Assembly (NCBI GenBank): GCA_036381835.1 | Contig: DASVCA010000151.1 | Coordinates: 1 to 9,645 of the forward strand | DNA: 9,645 nt | Reading direction: 5' to 3' | From: DASULK01 sp036381835 | Lineage (GTDB): Bacteria; Actinomycetota; Actinomycetes; Mycobacteriales; Micromonosporaceae | Part shown: positions 1 to 6,512 of the stretch, one piece after another | How positions within the stretch are numbered: the stretch's first letter is position 1 | Layout of the letters: every line of letters starts with the position of its first letter | Program-made: the position numbers and the translations under genes | Notes under the pieces: generated by a model | Seen by the model: the letters and a program-made list of their open reading frames with translations, nothing else | Database searches by the model: none | What the model was told of the DNA's origin: nothing

Positions 1-520
1 GGAGCACCTCGCGTAGCGCTGCGGCAGCAGCCTGGCGACCGTTGAGCAACGCCGCGTGGGCGGCGAGCACCGGCCGGTACGCGACCAGGTCGCGGGGGAC
101 TGGCAGTGTCGCAGTCGAAAGCGCACCGGCCTGCAGCGCCCGGGCCATGCCGACGGCCCGCCGCTGTACGGGCGAAGCGGCCGTCTCCTGCATCGAACTG
201 TCGTCGGTGAACCGCTCCGCAAAATCGTCCGCCGAGTCGTCGTCTGCGATCGCGATGGGGCGTCCGGCAGCCGCCATCAGCGACACGACCGTGTGCTCTT
301 CGCTGTCGCTGGCGATGGTCGCGCCGGTCAGTCCGCCCGGCCGTTCGGCGAGGAGCGATCCGAGTTCGGCGTAGCCCGCCGCGTCGTCACCGATCTCGCA
401 GATGTCGAGCAGCCGGCCGGCGTCGTCGACCACGGCCGCCACCAGTGCAGATCCGGTCGAACCTGGTTCGGTTGCCGGATCGACCGACGCGAGACCGCAG
501 TACACCCGTACGAGCGCCAC
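1..520 (-). CDS. Conserved protein, possibly a degenerate IS110-like transposase (3' end outside the window)
   Basis: This frame is open from a GTG at 518-520 to the left edge, giving 173 residues; the C-terminus is missing. The start is supported by a strong ribosome binding site, GGGAGGAGG, 8 nt upstream. The protein begins MALVRVYCGLASVDP. It contains an acidic, Ala-rich segment (about residues 92-109, DDDSADDFAERFTDD) and a helical Ala-rich tail (about 121-173). The order 'VRVYCGLA... ALVAAVVDDAGRLL... GYAELGSLL... AAAGRPIAIAD' resembles the N-terminal RNase-H-like fold of IS110 (DEDD) transposases, and I recall similar Micromonosporaceae proteins carrying an automatic transposase label. 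The usual first catalytic Asp (GxDxxK) and the E-x-TG glutamate are not visible. I see no insertion-sequence ends in the window. It may be a domesticated non-mobile derivative; function is unknown. Gene reality is confident, the family assignment is not. Confidence 0.72.
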   Translation of the reverse strand, partial: MALVRVYCGLASVDPATEPGSTGSALVAAVVDDAGRLLDICEIGDDAAGYAELGSLLAERPGGLTGATIASDSEEHTVVSLMAAAGRPIAIADDDSADDFAERFTDDSSMQETAASPVQRRAVGMARALQAGALSTATLPVPRDLVAYRPVLAAHAALLNGRQAAAAALREVL

Positions 521-528
521 GGCGTCGT

Positions 529-537
529 CCTCCTCCC
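529..537 (-). promoter_or_regulatory. Strong Shine-Dalgarno site fixing the GTG start at 520
   Basis: The minus strand reads GGGAGGAGG followed by 8 nt and then GTG. This is the clearest ribosome binding site in the left part of the window and decides the start of the partial left-edge gene. Confidence 0.8.
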
Positions 538-540
538 GAA

Positions 541-555
541 GCACATGGGTTGTGC
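541..555. repeat. Small inverted repeat next to the ribosome binding site
   Basis: GCACA and TGTGC form perfect 5-bp arms around a 5-nt loop (TGGGT on the plus strand). It lies in the leader of the left-edge gene, 3 bp upstream of its GGGAGGAGG site, so a hairpin there could influence ribosome access. The arms are short and chance is possible. Confidence 0.3.
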
Positions 556-560
556 CAAGG

Positions 561-587
561 ACTGATCGTCCCTGCTAGGGGGTCAGT
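561..587 (-). terminator. Possible hairpin overlapping the stop of the acidic-protein gene
   Basis: ACTGA (561-565) and TCAGT (583-587) flank an inner CCCT-GCT-AGGG stem-loop (570-580). The outer arm covers the stop codon at 583-585. There is no T-run, so a classical rho-independent terminator is doubtful. It could be a factor-dependent or weak terminator, or an element in the leader of the next gene. Confidence 0.3.
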
Positions 588-1548
588 CGCGCCAGTCCAC
601 CGCGGCTGAGATCTTGCCGATGATCGTGCGCCAACCCAGACTTGCCGTTTGTGCCCCGATCTTCTTGAGGCGTCGCCGTGCCAGGAAGCCGCCGATGCCG
701 CCGTCGACGGAGGCACGCAGCGCCTCGTCGAGATCGTCGAGACTGGAGCCCGGGGCAAGCATGTCGAGGACCGATGGTAGCCGGAGGGCGTATCCGAGGT
801 CGCGCGCGAGCTCCCCGGCCTTGATCAACAGTGGCGGATCCCACACGTCGTGACCGCCGCGGAGGTTCTCCACCACCAGGTCGAGCTCGTAGGAGTCTTC
901 CTCCAGCGCGACGACGTCGGCGGCCGTGATCCGCTCGACGAGCTCGTGCCAGGTGTCCAACTGGGCCAGGTCGTGGGGCGCCTCGGAGCGGACGAAGCGG
1001 ACCAGGGACTCGGGGCTCTTGAAGAGCAGCAGCCTGCCGCGGTGACTGAGGAAGACCGGCACCTCCTCGGCGACCGGCTCCTCGTCGTCCTCGACGGCCT
1101 CCTCGGCCGCGTCGTCGTCGGCATCGGAGAGATCGGCGCCGTCCCGGCGTAGCGCTTCCTCGGCCGCCTCGACGTCGGCGTCCGGGAACTCCTCGTCCTC
1201 GTCCTCTTCGCTCTCCACGACCGCGCGGTGCCGGGTGAAGACGTCGTCCTCGTCCCGTTCGCTGATGTCCGTCGGGGTCACTTCGGTGGAAAGGCGGTAC
1301 GCCCGCAGGGTGAATCCGACCCCGGACGGCAGTGCGATCTCGATCGGATCGATGCGGGTGTCCTGCCACAGCGACACGTCCGCAGCGGACCGCGCGGTCT
1401 CGTCCGCGCCGTCGTCGGAGGCGGCGTCGGTCTCGGACTCGTCGATCCGGGTGGGCTCGTCGGCATCGTGCCGGTGGGACGACTGGCGGGGCACGCTGAC
1501 CTCCGTGAGCGATCCGTTTCGGTACCCGGGGCGGGTGACCTTCCGCAC
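583..1548 (-). CDS. Highly acidic conserved protein of unknown function
   Basis: This encodes 321 residues from a GTG at 1548. Residues 27-56 and especially 97-163 are very rich in Asp and Glu (for example ESEEDEDEEFPDAD and DADDDAAEEAVEDDEE) and are probably disordered. Residues 164-230 (VPVFLSHRGRLLLFKSPESL...LVVENLRGG) and 236-321 look like a compact folded domain ending in basic, amphipathic helices (GGFLARRRLKKIG...WRTIIGKISAAVDWRD). There is no signal peptide or clear membrane segment. The start is uncertain: the GTG of Val19 (1492-1494) has GGAGG 5 nt upstream, whereas the GTG at 1548 has no Shine-Dalgarno site. The gene starts 90 bp downstream of cydC. I recall similar actinobacterial proteins labelled DNA primase or primosomal, but no primase motif is visible, so I do not adopt that name. 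Confidence 0.78.
   Translation of the reverse strand: MRKVTRPGYRNGSLTEVSVPRQSSHRHDADEPTRIDESETDAASDDGADETARSAADVSLWQDTRIDPIEIALPSGVGFTLRAYRLSTEVTPTDISERDEDDVFTRHRAVVESEEDEDEEFPDADVEAAEEALRRDGADLSDADDDAAEEAVEDDEEPVAEEVPVFLSHRGRLLLFKSPESLVRFVRSEAPHDLAQLDTWHELVERITAADVVALEEDSYELDLVVENLRGGHDVWDPPLLIKAGELARDLGYALRLPSVLDMLAPGSSLDDLDEALRASVDGGIGGFLARRRLKKIGAQTASLGWRTIIGKISAAVDWRD
1500..1504 (-). promoter_or_regulatory. Shine-Dalgarno site favouring an internal GTG start at 1494
   Basis: The minus strand reads GGAGG, 5 nt before the GTG codon of Val19 in the acidic-protein gene. If used, the protein is 303 residues long. It fits the possible -10 at 1551-1556, which would give a leader of about 50 nt. 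Confidence 0.45.
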
Positions 1549-1550
1549 AC

Positions 1551-1556
1551 ACCCTA
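1551..1556 (-). promoter_or_regulatory. Possible -10 element for the acidic-protein gene
   Basis: The minus strand reads TAGGGT, matching the actinobacterial TANNNT pattern, with transcription expected to start near 1544. No convincing -35 is seen at the usual spacing. A start near 1544 lies inside the GTG at 1546-1548 and so supports translation from 1494 instead. Confidence 0.3.
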
Positions 1557-1589
1557 ATGGGCGACGCGTCGTCCCGGACGGCCCCCACC

Positions 1590-1617
1590 CGGCCCGACGC
1601 CGGTCGAGAGCGGGCCG
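1590..1617. repeat. Inverted repeat between cydC and the acidic-protein gene
   Basis: CGGCCCG (1590-1596) and CGGGCCG (1611-1617) form 7-bp GC arms with a 14-nt loop, about 20 bp past the cydC stop. It could fold as a transcript hairpin ending or attenuating the cyd message, but there is no T-tract and such repeats are common by chance in DNA this GC-rich. Confidence 0.3.
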
Positions 1618-1638
1618 ACCCCGCCGCTGGCCCGCTGC

Positions 1639-3399
1639 CTAGCCGGCCAACGCCAGGTAACCGCGCTCGGCGGCCTCCTGCAGCAGCCACTGGTCGCGGT
1701 ACCAGCCCGGTGCTCGCAGCAGGTCGACGTGTCGACCGCGCTGGACGATGCGGCCCGCATCCAGCACCAGGATCTCATCGAACCCGGCCAGCCCACGCAG
1801 CCGGTGTGTGATGAGCACCACCGATCGGTCGGGCCCGGCGGCGGCCAGCGCGGAGGTGAGCACGGCGTCGGCCGTCGCCGGATCGAGACCCTCGGTCGGC
1901 TCGTCGAGTACCAGTACGTCCGGTGCGGCGATGAGCGCCCGGGCCAGCGCCAACCGCTGTCGCTGCCCGCCGGACAGCAGGCCGCCGTCCTCGCCCACCA
2001 CGGTGTCCCAGCCGGCGGGCTGGGCGCGTACCCAGTCCAGCAGGCCGGCCGCGGCGACCGCCGAGATCAGGTCCGTCTCGTCGGCCTCGGGGCGACCGAG
2101 CAGCAGGTTGTCTCGGATCGACGCATGGAACACGTGCGCGTCGGCGAGCAGACCGCCGACCGCCCCGGGCAGGCGTTCCGGGTCGTACGCCGCCAGGTCC
2201 GTGCCGTTGAGCAGCACCCGGCCGGCGGTTGGCGGCACCGCGCCGGTGAGCACCCCCAGCAGGGTGCTCTTGCCCGCCCCGCTCGGTCCGACGATCGCGA
2301 TCCGCCGACCGGGCGGGATGTCGAGGCTGATCGCGTCGAGCGCCGGTGGCGCACCGTCCCGGTAGCGCACCGTCACCTCGTCGAGCCGCAGGTGCACCGT
2401 GTCGGGCGGCGGGGCGGTGCCGGCGGCGGGCTCGCAGCCGGGTTCGAGCAGGTCGGCGAGCCGGCGTAGGCCGGCCCGGGACTGCGTCCACTGCCGGGCG
2501 GCGCCGACCAGCGCGAGTGCGCTCTCCAGCGCCGCGAGCGCCGCGATCGCGAGTACCCCCACCCACACTCCGTCGGTCCCCGCGCGGACCGCGGTCACGG
2601 TCACCGCAGCGGCCGTCGCACCGGACACCAGTACGCCGGTTCCGTCCAACGCCCAACCGGTGACGGCCAGCCGGCGCTCGAGGCGGGCGAGTTCCCGGGC
2701 CTGCGACTCGGCGTGACGAAGGGCTCGCTCGGTCGCCCCGAATGCGGCCAGGTCCGCCGCCCCGTGCGTCAGATCGATCGACTGGGCGGCCAGCGCGCCC
2801 CGCAGCGGGGCGACCCGCCGCGCGGTGCGCCGGGTCAGTACGGCCGCGCCGGCCGGCAGTACGGCACCGGCGATGAGTAGTCCGGCGGCGAGCGCCAGCC
2901 CCGATCGGGGCGACACGGCGGCGGTCCCGGCCACCGCGAGCAGCCCCGCGAGTGCCGCGGCGACTCCGGGTACCAGCACGCGCAGCAGGAGGTCCTGTAC
3001 GGCGTCCACGTCGGAGACCAGGCGGCTGAGCGCGTCGCCGGAACGCGGTCGGGAGCGGCGTCGGGCGGCGAGGGCTGCGAAGATCCGGGCCCGTACCTCG
3101 GTGAGCACCCGCAGCGTCGCGTCGTGTCCGGCGAGCCGCTCCGTGTATCGCAGCACTCCTCGTCCCACGGCCAGCGCCCGCACGGCCACGATCGCCACGG
3201 TCAACGTGTCCAGGTGTGGGCGACCGGCAGCGGTCATGATCAGCCAGGTGGCGGTGGCCATGAGGGCGAGCGCCGCGAGTTCGGTGGCGGTGGCGAGCAG
3301 TCCGGCCGCGAGTAGCCGGCTCAGGTAGGGGCGTGCCAGCCGGAGCACGGCACGTTCCGGTGCGAAGGCGGGCCGGTGTCGCATCGGGCGTACGGTCAT
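1639..3399 (-). CDS. cydC: CydC, ABC exporter subunit for cytochrome bd assembly
   Basis: This 586-residue protein is one half of the CydDC heterodimeric ABC exporter of the inner membrane. CydDC is required for cytochrome bd maturation; it was long described as a cysteine/glutathione exporter and more recently as a haem transporter. The N-terminal half (about 25-310) holds the membrane helices. The ATPase half has Walker A GPSGAGKST (371-379), signature LSGGQRQR (475-482), Walker B VLVLDEP (495-501) with catalytic Glu500, and switch His532. The Q-loop position reads GLLADAHVF (416-424), where Ala419 appears to replace the usual Gln. The ATG overlaps the cydD stop by 4 bp (ATGA), and AGGTGA lies 7 nt upstream, indicating coupled translation. 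CydC rather than CydD is assigned from gene order and the DAHVF segment. Length is typical. Confidence 0.93.
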   Translation of the reverse strand: MTVRPMRHRPAFAPERAVLRLARPYLSRLLAAGLLATATELAALALMATATWLIMTAAGRPHLDTLTVAIVAVRALAVGRGVLRYTERLAGHDATLRVLTEVRARIFAALAARRRSRPRSGDALSRLVSDVDAVQDLLLRVLVPGVAAALAGLLAVAGTAAVSPRSGLALAAGLLIAGAVLPAGAAVLTRRTARRVAPLRGALAAQSIDLTHGAADLAAFGATERALRHAESQARELARLERRLAVTGWALDGTGVLVSGATAAAVTVTAVRAGTDGVWVGVLAIAALAALESALALVGAARQWTQSRAGLRRLADLLEPGCEPAAGTAPPPDTVHLRLDEVTVRYRDGAPPALDAISLDIPPGRRIAIVGPSGAGKSTLLGVLTGAVPPTAGRVLLNGTDLAAYDPERLPGAVGGLLADAHVFHASIRDNLLLGRPEADETDLISAVAAAGLLDWVRAQPAGWDTVVGEDGGLLSGGQRQRLALARALIAAPDVLVLDEPTEGLDPATADAVLTSALAAAGPDRSVVLITHRLRGLAGFDEILVLDAGRIVQRGRHVDLLRAPGWYRDQWLLQEAAERGYLALAG

Positions 3400-5105
3400 A
3401 CCGCGGTCACCTGCGCAGCCGGGGTGAGTTCGACGACGTGACCGTCCGCGACCCGCAGCACCCGGTCCGCGTCCTGCAGCAGGGCCGGTCGGTGGGCGAC
3501 CAGGAGCGCGGTCCGGTCGGCGATGAGCCGTCGGGTGGCGGCCAGGACGGCGGCTTCGGACGCGCCGTCGAGCCGCGCGGTGGGTTCGTCGAGCAGCACG
3601 ATGGGCGCGTGGCCGCTGGTCTGGGCGCGGAGGAACGCGCGGGCGAGCGCCACCCGTTGCCGCTGCCCGCTGGACAGGCCGTGCCCGCGCTCGCCGAGCA
3701 CGGTGTCCAGACCGTTCGGCAGGGCGGCGACGACGTCGTCGAGCGCTGCGGCGCGCACCGCGGCTCGGAGCGCGGCCGGGGTGGCGTCGGGGGCGCCGAG
3801 TCGGATGTTCTCCGCCAGGGAGGCGGCGAACAGATGGGGACGCTGCGGCACCCAGGCCAGCTGTCGCCGCCAGGCGTCGAGGTCGAGATCGGCGAGTTCC
3901 GCTCCGTCGATCAGGATTCGGCCCTGGGTCGGGGTGATGAAGCCGAGCAGCAGGCCGAGCAGGGTGCTCTTGCCGGCACCGCTCGGTCCGATGATCGCGA
4001 TTCGTTCGCCGGCCCGGATGGTCAGCGACACGTCGCGTAGCGCGGTGGTCCGGTCGTAGGCGACGGTCACCCCTTCGAACCGGATCTCTTTCGGGGACGG
4101 CGGTACGGCCGCGGTCGCCGGGGGCGTCGCCGGTCGGGTCGGGTCGGGTTCGTCGAGTAGGGTCAGCGCCTCGTCGAGCACGGTGAGTCCTTCCATGCTC
4201 GCGTGGAAGCGGCTACCGGCGGCACGCAGCGGCAGGTACGCCTCCGGGGTCAGCAGCAGCACCAGCAGCGCGGTGCTCAGGGTCAGTCCGCCGCCGAGCA
4301 GTCGGAGTCCGACGGGCACCGCCACGAGCGCCACGGACAGGGTCGCGATCGCTTCGAGCGCCAGGGCGGACAGGAACGCGATGCGCAGGGTGCGCATGGT
4401 GGCCGCCCGGTGTTGGTCGGCCATCCGGCGTACCACGTCGACCTGGGCGCGGGTGCGGCCGAAGGCGCGCAGGGTGGCGAGCCCGGCCACCATGTCCAGG
4501 AAGTGGCCGCCGAGGCGGGCGAGCCGCCGCCACTGCCGTTCGGTGGCTGCCTGGGCGTGCCAGCCGAGCAGCGCGCCGAAGATCGGCATCAGGGGCAGGG
4601 TGCTGAGAATGATGAGCGCGGACCCCCAGTCGGCGAAGAAGAGCCGGGCGAGCACCGCGGCGGGTACGGCGACGCTCAGCACGAGCTGGGGCAGGTAGCC
4701 GGTGAAGTAGGAGTCCAGGGCGTCGAGTCCGCGGCCCGTGAGGGTGGCCAGTTCACCGGCCCGTTGTCCGGAGAGCCAGCCCGGACCGCGTCGGTTGACC
4801 GCGTGCAGCAGGTCCGTGCGCAGGGTGGCCTTGGCGGTGGTGGCGGCCCGGGCCGCCACCACGCCTTGCAGCCAGCTCACCGTCGCGCGTGCGGCGACGG
4901 CGGTGAGGAACGCGGCCAGGGCGATCCGGTCCAGGCGGTGGTCCGCCGCCGCGACCAGCAGCCCGGTCAGGGCCGTGGCCTGGGCGATGACGAGCCCGGC
5001 GGCGGTTGCCCCGAGGACGGCGAGCAGGAGGAGCGGGCGGCGGATCGCGGGGACTCGGCGCGGCAGGCGGGGGTCGAAGGGACGGCGGTTCACCGCGGAC
5101 GCCAC
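3396..5105 (-). CDS. cydD: CydD, ABC exporter subunit for cytochrome bd assembly
   Basis: This 569-residue partner of CydC is in the inner membrane. Hydrophobic helices are visible near residues 24-50, 59-82, 136-182 and 244-290. The ATPase domain (about 340-569) carries Walker A GPSGAGKST (373-381), Q-loop VPQRPHLF with Gln421, signature LSSGQRQR (477-484), Walker B IVLLDEP (502-508) and switch His538, all intact. The GTG start at 5105 is bounded upstream by four consecutive in-frame TAG codons (5109-5120), so translation cannot begin earlier in this frame. No Shine-Dalgarno site precedes it, so a short or leaderless transcript is possible. The 92-bp gap upstream holds a dyad shared with the blaI promoter, suggesting repression by the neighbouring BlaI-type protein. 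cydA and cydB are not in the window. Confidence 0.93.
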   Translation of the reverse strand: MASAVNRRPFDPRLPRRVPAIRRPLLLLAVLGATAAGLVIAQATALTGLLVAAADHRLDRIALAAFLTAVAARATVSWLQGVVAARAATTAKATLRTDLLHAVNRRGPGWLSGQRAGELATLTGRGLDALDSYFTGYLPQLVLSVAVPAAVLARLFFADWGSALIILSTLPLMPIFGALLGWHAQAATERQWRRLARLGGHFLDMVAGLATLRAFGRTRAQVDVVRRMADQHRAATMRTLRIAFLSALALEAIATLSVALVAVPVGLRLLGGGLTLSTALLVLLLTPEAYLPLRAAGSRFHASMEGLTVLDEALTLLDEPDPTRPATPPATAAVPPSPKEIRFEGVTVAYDRTTALRDVSLTIRAGERIAIIGPSGAGKSTLLGLLLGFITPTQGRILIDGAELADLDLDAWRRQLAWVPQRPHLFAASLAENIRLGAPDATPAALRAAVRAAALDDVVAALPNGLDTVLGERGHGLSSGQRQRVALARAFLRAQTSGHAPIVLLDEPTARLDGASEAAVLAATRRLIADRTALLVAHRPALLQDADRVLRVADGHVVELTPAAQVTAV

Positions 5106-5108
5106 TTT

Positions 5109-5120
5109 CTACTACTACTA
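5109..5120 (-). repeat. Four tandem TAG triplets in the cydD leader
   Basis: The minus strand has TAG four times in a row, ending 3 nt before the cydD GTG and in the same frame. An ATG at 5124-5126 opens a two-codon frame (ATG CCG) that runs straight into them. The array also repeats the GTAGTA half-site of the operator, so a regulator could bind in several registers, and copy number could vary. Confidence 0.6.
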
Positions 5121-5132
5121 CGGCATGTCGTA
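5116..5132. promoter_or_regulatory. Predicted BlaI-type operator in front of cydD
   Basis: On the plus strand TACTAC, 5 nt, GTCGTA; 5 of 6 arm positions are complementary. On the coding strand it reads TACGAC-ATGCC-GTAGTA. The same layout occurs upstream of blaI (6514-6530), matching at 9 of the first 10 arm positions with equal spacing and orientation. It sits 11 bp upstream of the cydD start codon. TAC/GTA dyads are typical of BlaI/MecI/CopY operators. Assignment to this regulator is inference from proximity and repetition. Confidence 0.6.
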
Positions 5133-5136
5133 ATCG

Positions 5137-5142
5137 AGTGTA
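5137..5142 (-). promoter_or_regulatory. Possible -10 element for cydDC
   Basis: The minus strand reads TACACT (TANNNT pattern), placing transcription start near 5130. The dyad at 5116-5132 would then cover the start site, an ideal repressor position, leaving a leader of about 25 nt. No good -35 is visible. A competing model uses the TAG repeats as a weak -10 for a nearly leaderless message. Confidence 0.35.
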
Positions 5143-5146
5143 TGGC

Positions 5147-5177
5147 GATCCGTGCTGACGGGGCCGGTGATCCGTGC
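5147..5177. repeat. Direct repeat GATCCGTGC upstream of the cydD promoter
   Basis: GATCCGTGC occurs at 5147-5155 and at 5169-5177, starts 22 bp apart, about two helical turns, just upstream of the proposed -10. This geometry would suit a dimeric activator or response regulator binding one DNA face. No known family motif is recognised. Confidence 0.4.
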
Positions 5178-5197
5178 CGCAGCGGAGCCATCCGCGC

Positions 5198-6103
5198 TCA
5201 GCTCAGATAGATCGAGGTGGGCAGGTAGAGCAGCGCGGCCGCGAAGGTGAGCGCCGCCGCGGCGCGGGCCCGCGGCGGCCGGCCGCGCACGAGCAGTCGC
5301 TGCACCCGGGCGTCCAACTCGCGATCGGCGATACCGAGCGCACCGATCGGGGTCACGCGGGCCGGCGCGGTCGCGAACCGGATCAACGCGGTGGCCAGCA
5401 GGCGGTCGTTGTGCAGCCGGCGCGCCCGGTCGTCGGCCCGCATCTCCACCAGCAACGCCACCGCGTCGCTCGCCTCGCGCACCCAGCCGAGCCACGGCAG
5501 AGCGCGCCGCAACGCGGTGAACGGCAGCAGCACCAGATCGTGCCGCTCCCTGGCGTGCGCCTGCTCGTGGGTGAGCACCGCAGCCAGTTCGGCCCGGTCC
5601 AGCAGCCGCAGCGTACCGGCGCTGACCACCACCCGGGGTCGTACCCCGGGCAGGCAGTAGGCCGCCGCGCTCGGGTGGTCGAGCACCAACGCCCCGGGCA
5701 CCTCGGGATCGTCGCGGGCCACGAGGTTCAGCAGGTCGCGGTGTCGTCGCTGGGCGCGCAGCGCGGTGATCAGGCCGTGCCCGGTGGAGCCGAGCAGGAC
5801 CGCGCCGAGCGCGAACCCCGTACCGATCAGCACGAGATGGTGCGCCCGCAGATCCACCGCCAGTTGTCCGCCGACCAGGTCACGGACGAAGCGCCGCAGC
5901 GCCGTCCCGGTGGGCACGGCATACGGGGCGAGGCCGAGGGAGAGGGGCAGGCCGATGGCGGACAGCCCCATCGCCAGCCCGACCGCCTGCCAGGACAGGA
6001 TCGCCACCCCCGGGATCTGCCAGGTCCAGCGGGCCCGGAGCAGCACCTGGGCGGCGAGATAGCAGGCGACCAGCGCGGCGGTGAAATGCGCGGCGTAGAC
6101 CAT
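5198..6103 (-). CDS. M56 family (BlaR1/MecR1-like) membrane metalloprotease without a ligand-sensor domain
   Basis: This 301-residue membrane protease is the likely anti-repressor partner of the BlaI-type protein encoded 4 bp upstream. Membrane segments are visible near residues 4-22, 33-59, 89-109 and 282-300. The cytoplasmic zinc-protease core has the HExxH motif HEQAH (179-183) and Glu220 in VEMRADDRA as the probable third zinc ligand; AAYCLPGVRPRVVVS (147-161) precedes it as in other M56 proteins. In BlaR1 such a protease cleaves or inactivates BlaI after an extracellular penicillin-binding domain captures the drug. Here the protein ends at its last membrane helix, so the sensor is absent and the signal must come through the membrane part or a partner. 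The ATG has AGGG 8 nt upstream. Co-transcription with blaI is likely; read-through into cydDC, 92 bp further, is possible. Confidence 0.88.
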   Translation of the reverse strand: MVYAAHFTAALVACYLAAQVLLRARWTWQIPGVAILSWQAVGLAMGLSAIGLPLSLGLAPYAVPTGTALRRFVRDLVGGQLAVDLRAHHLVLIGTGFALGAVLLGSTGHGLITALRAQRRHRDLLNLVARDDPEVPGALVLDHPSAAAYCLPGVRPRVVVSAGTLRLLDRAELAAVLTHEQAHARERHDLVLLPFTALRRALPWLGWVREASDAVALLVEMRADDRARRLHNDRLLATALIRFATAPARVTPIGALGIADRELDARVQRLLVRGRPPRARAAAALTFAAALLYLPTSIYLS

Positions 6104-6107
6104 GGGG

Positions 6108-6506
6108 TCAACCCTGTCGATCCATGACGGGCTCGGTGCGTGCCGGGCCGGGTTGGTCGGCGAGCGCCGCGCGCAACACCTCGGCCTCCTTGCCGGTCAC
6201 CGACCGGGCGAAGCGCACCAGGGCCGCGTCGCGGCTGCCGGTGAGATCGAGCGCCTCCAGCATGAGCTGCGCGACGTACGCGTCGCGGCTCGCCGCCGGA
6301 CGGTAACTCCAGGCCCGCCCGGTCCGCTCCCGCTCCACCATGCCCTTGCCGGCCAGCCGGTCGAGCACGGTCATCACCGTCGTGTACGCCAGCTCGCGCG
6401 TCGTGAGTGCGTCGGCCACCTCGCGCACCGTCAGGCCGCCGGACTCCGGGCAGCGGTCCCACAGCACATCCATCACGGCACGCTCGAGGTCACCCAGTCG
6501 CATCAC
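6108..6506 (-). CDS. blaI: BlaI/MecI/CopY family transcriptional repressor
   Basis: This 132-residue (131 from the second Met) winged-helix repressor has the typical family length. The N-terminus MRLGDLERAVMDVLW and the recognition-helix region LAYTTVMTVLDRLAGKGMV (39-57) are family hallmarks, followed by the wing (ERERTGRAWSYRP) and a C-terminal dimerisation helix region (about 72-116). Such proteins bind TAC/GTA dyads as dimers and are relieved by proteolysis triggered by an M56 partner, encoded directly downstream. The start is GTG-ATG: GTG at 6506 or ATG at 6503. GAGG lies 1 nt before the GTG and 4 nt before the ATG, so initiation at 6503, or leaderless initiation at 6506, is plausible. 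A dyad overlaps its promoter, suggesting autoregulation. The symbol denotes family; a beta-lactamase role is not implied, as no beta-lactamase gene is present here. Confidence 0.9.
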   Translation of the reverse strand: MMRLGDLERAVMDVLWDRCPESGGLTVREVADALTTRELAYTTVMTVLDRLAGKGMVERERTGRAWSYRPAASRDAYVAQLMLEALDLTGSRDAALVRFARSVTGKEAEVLRAALADQPGPARTEPVMDRQG

Positions 6507-6512
6507 ACCTCA

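Noticed and set aside
1113..1230. GTC/CTC-rich stretch as a DNA repeat array
   Set aside because: It is codon-level low complexity from consecutive Asp and Glu codons, with no regular repeat unit or spacer pattern.
575..1690. 371-codon minus-strand frame overlapping the acidic-protein gene
   Set aside because: Its Arg/Gly-rich translation is an out-of-frame shadow of the acidic Asp/Glu-coding region, and it would overlap the 3' end of cydC.
5253..5279. Strong hairpin (10-bp GC arms, 7-nt loop) near the 3' end of the M56 gene
   Set aside because: It falls within codons for a Pro/Arg/Ala run, where GC-rich self-complementarity is expected; without comparative data I cannot separate it from coding constraint.
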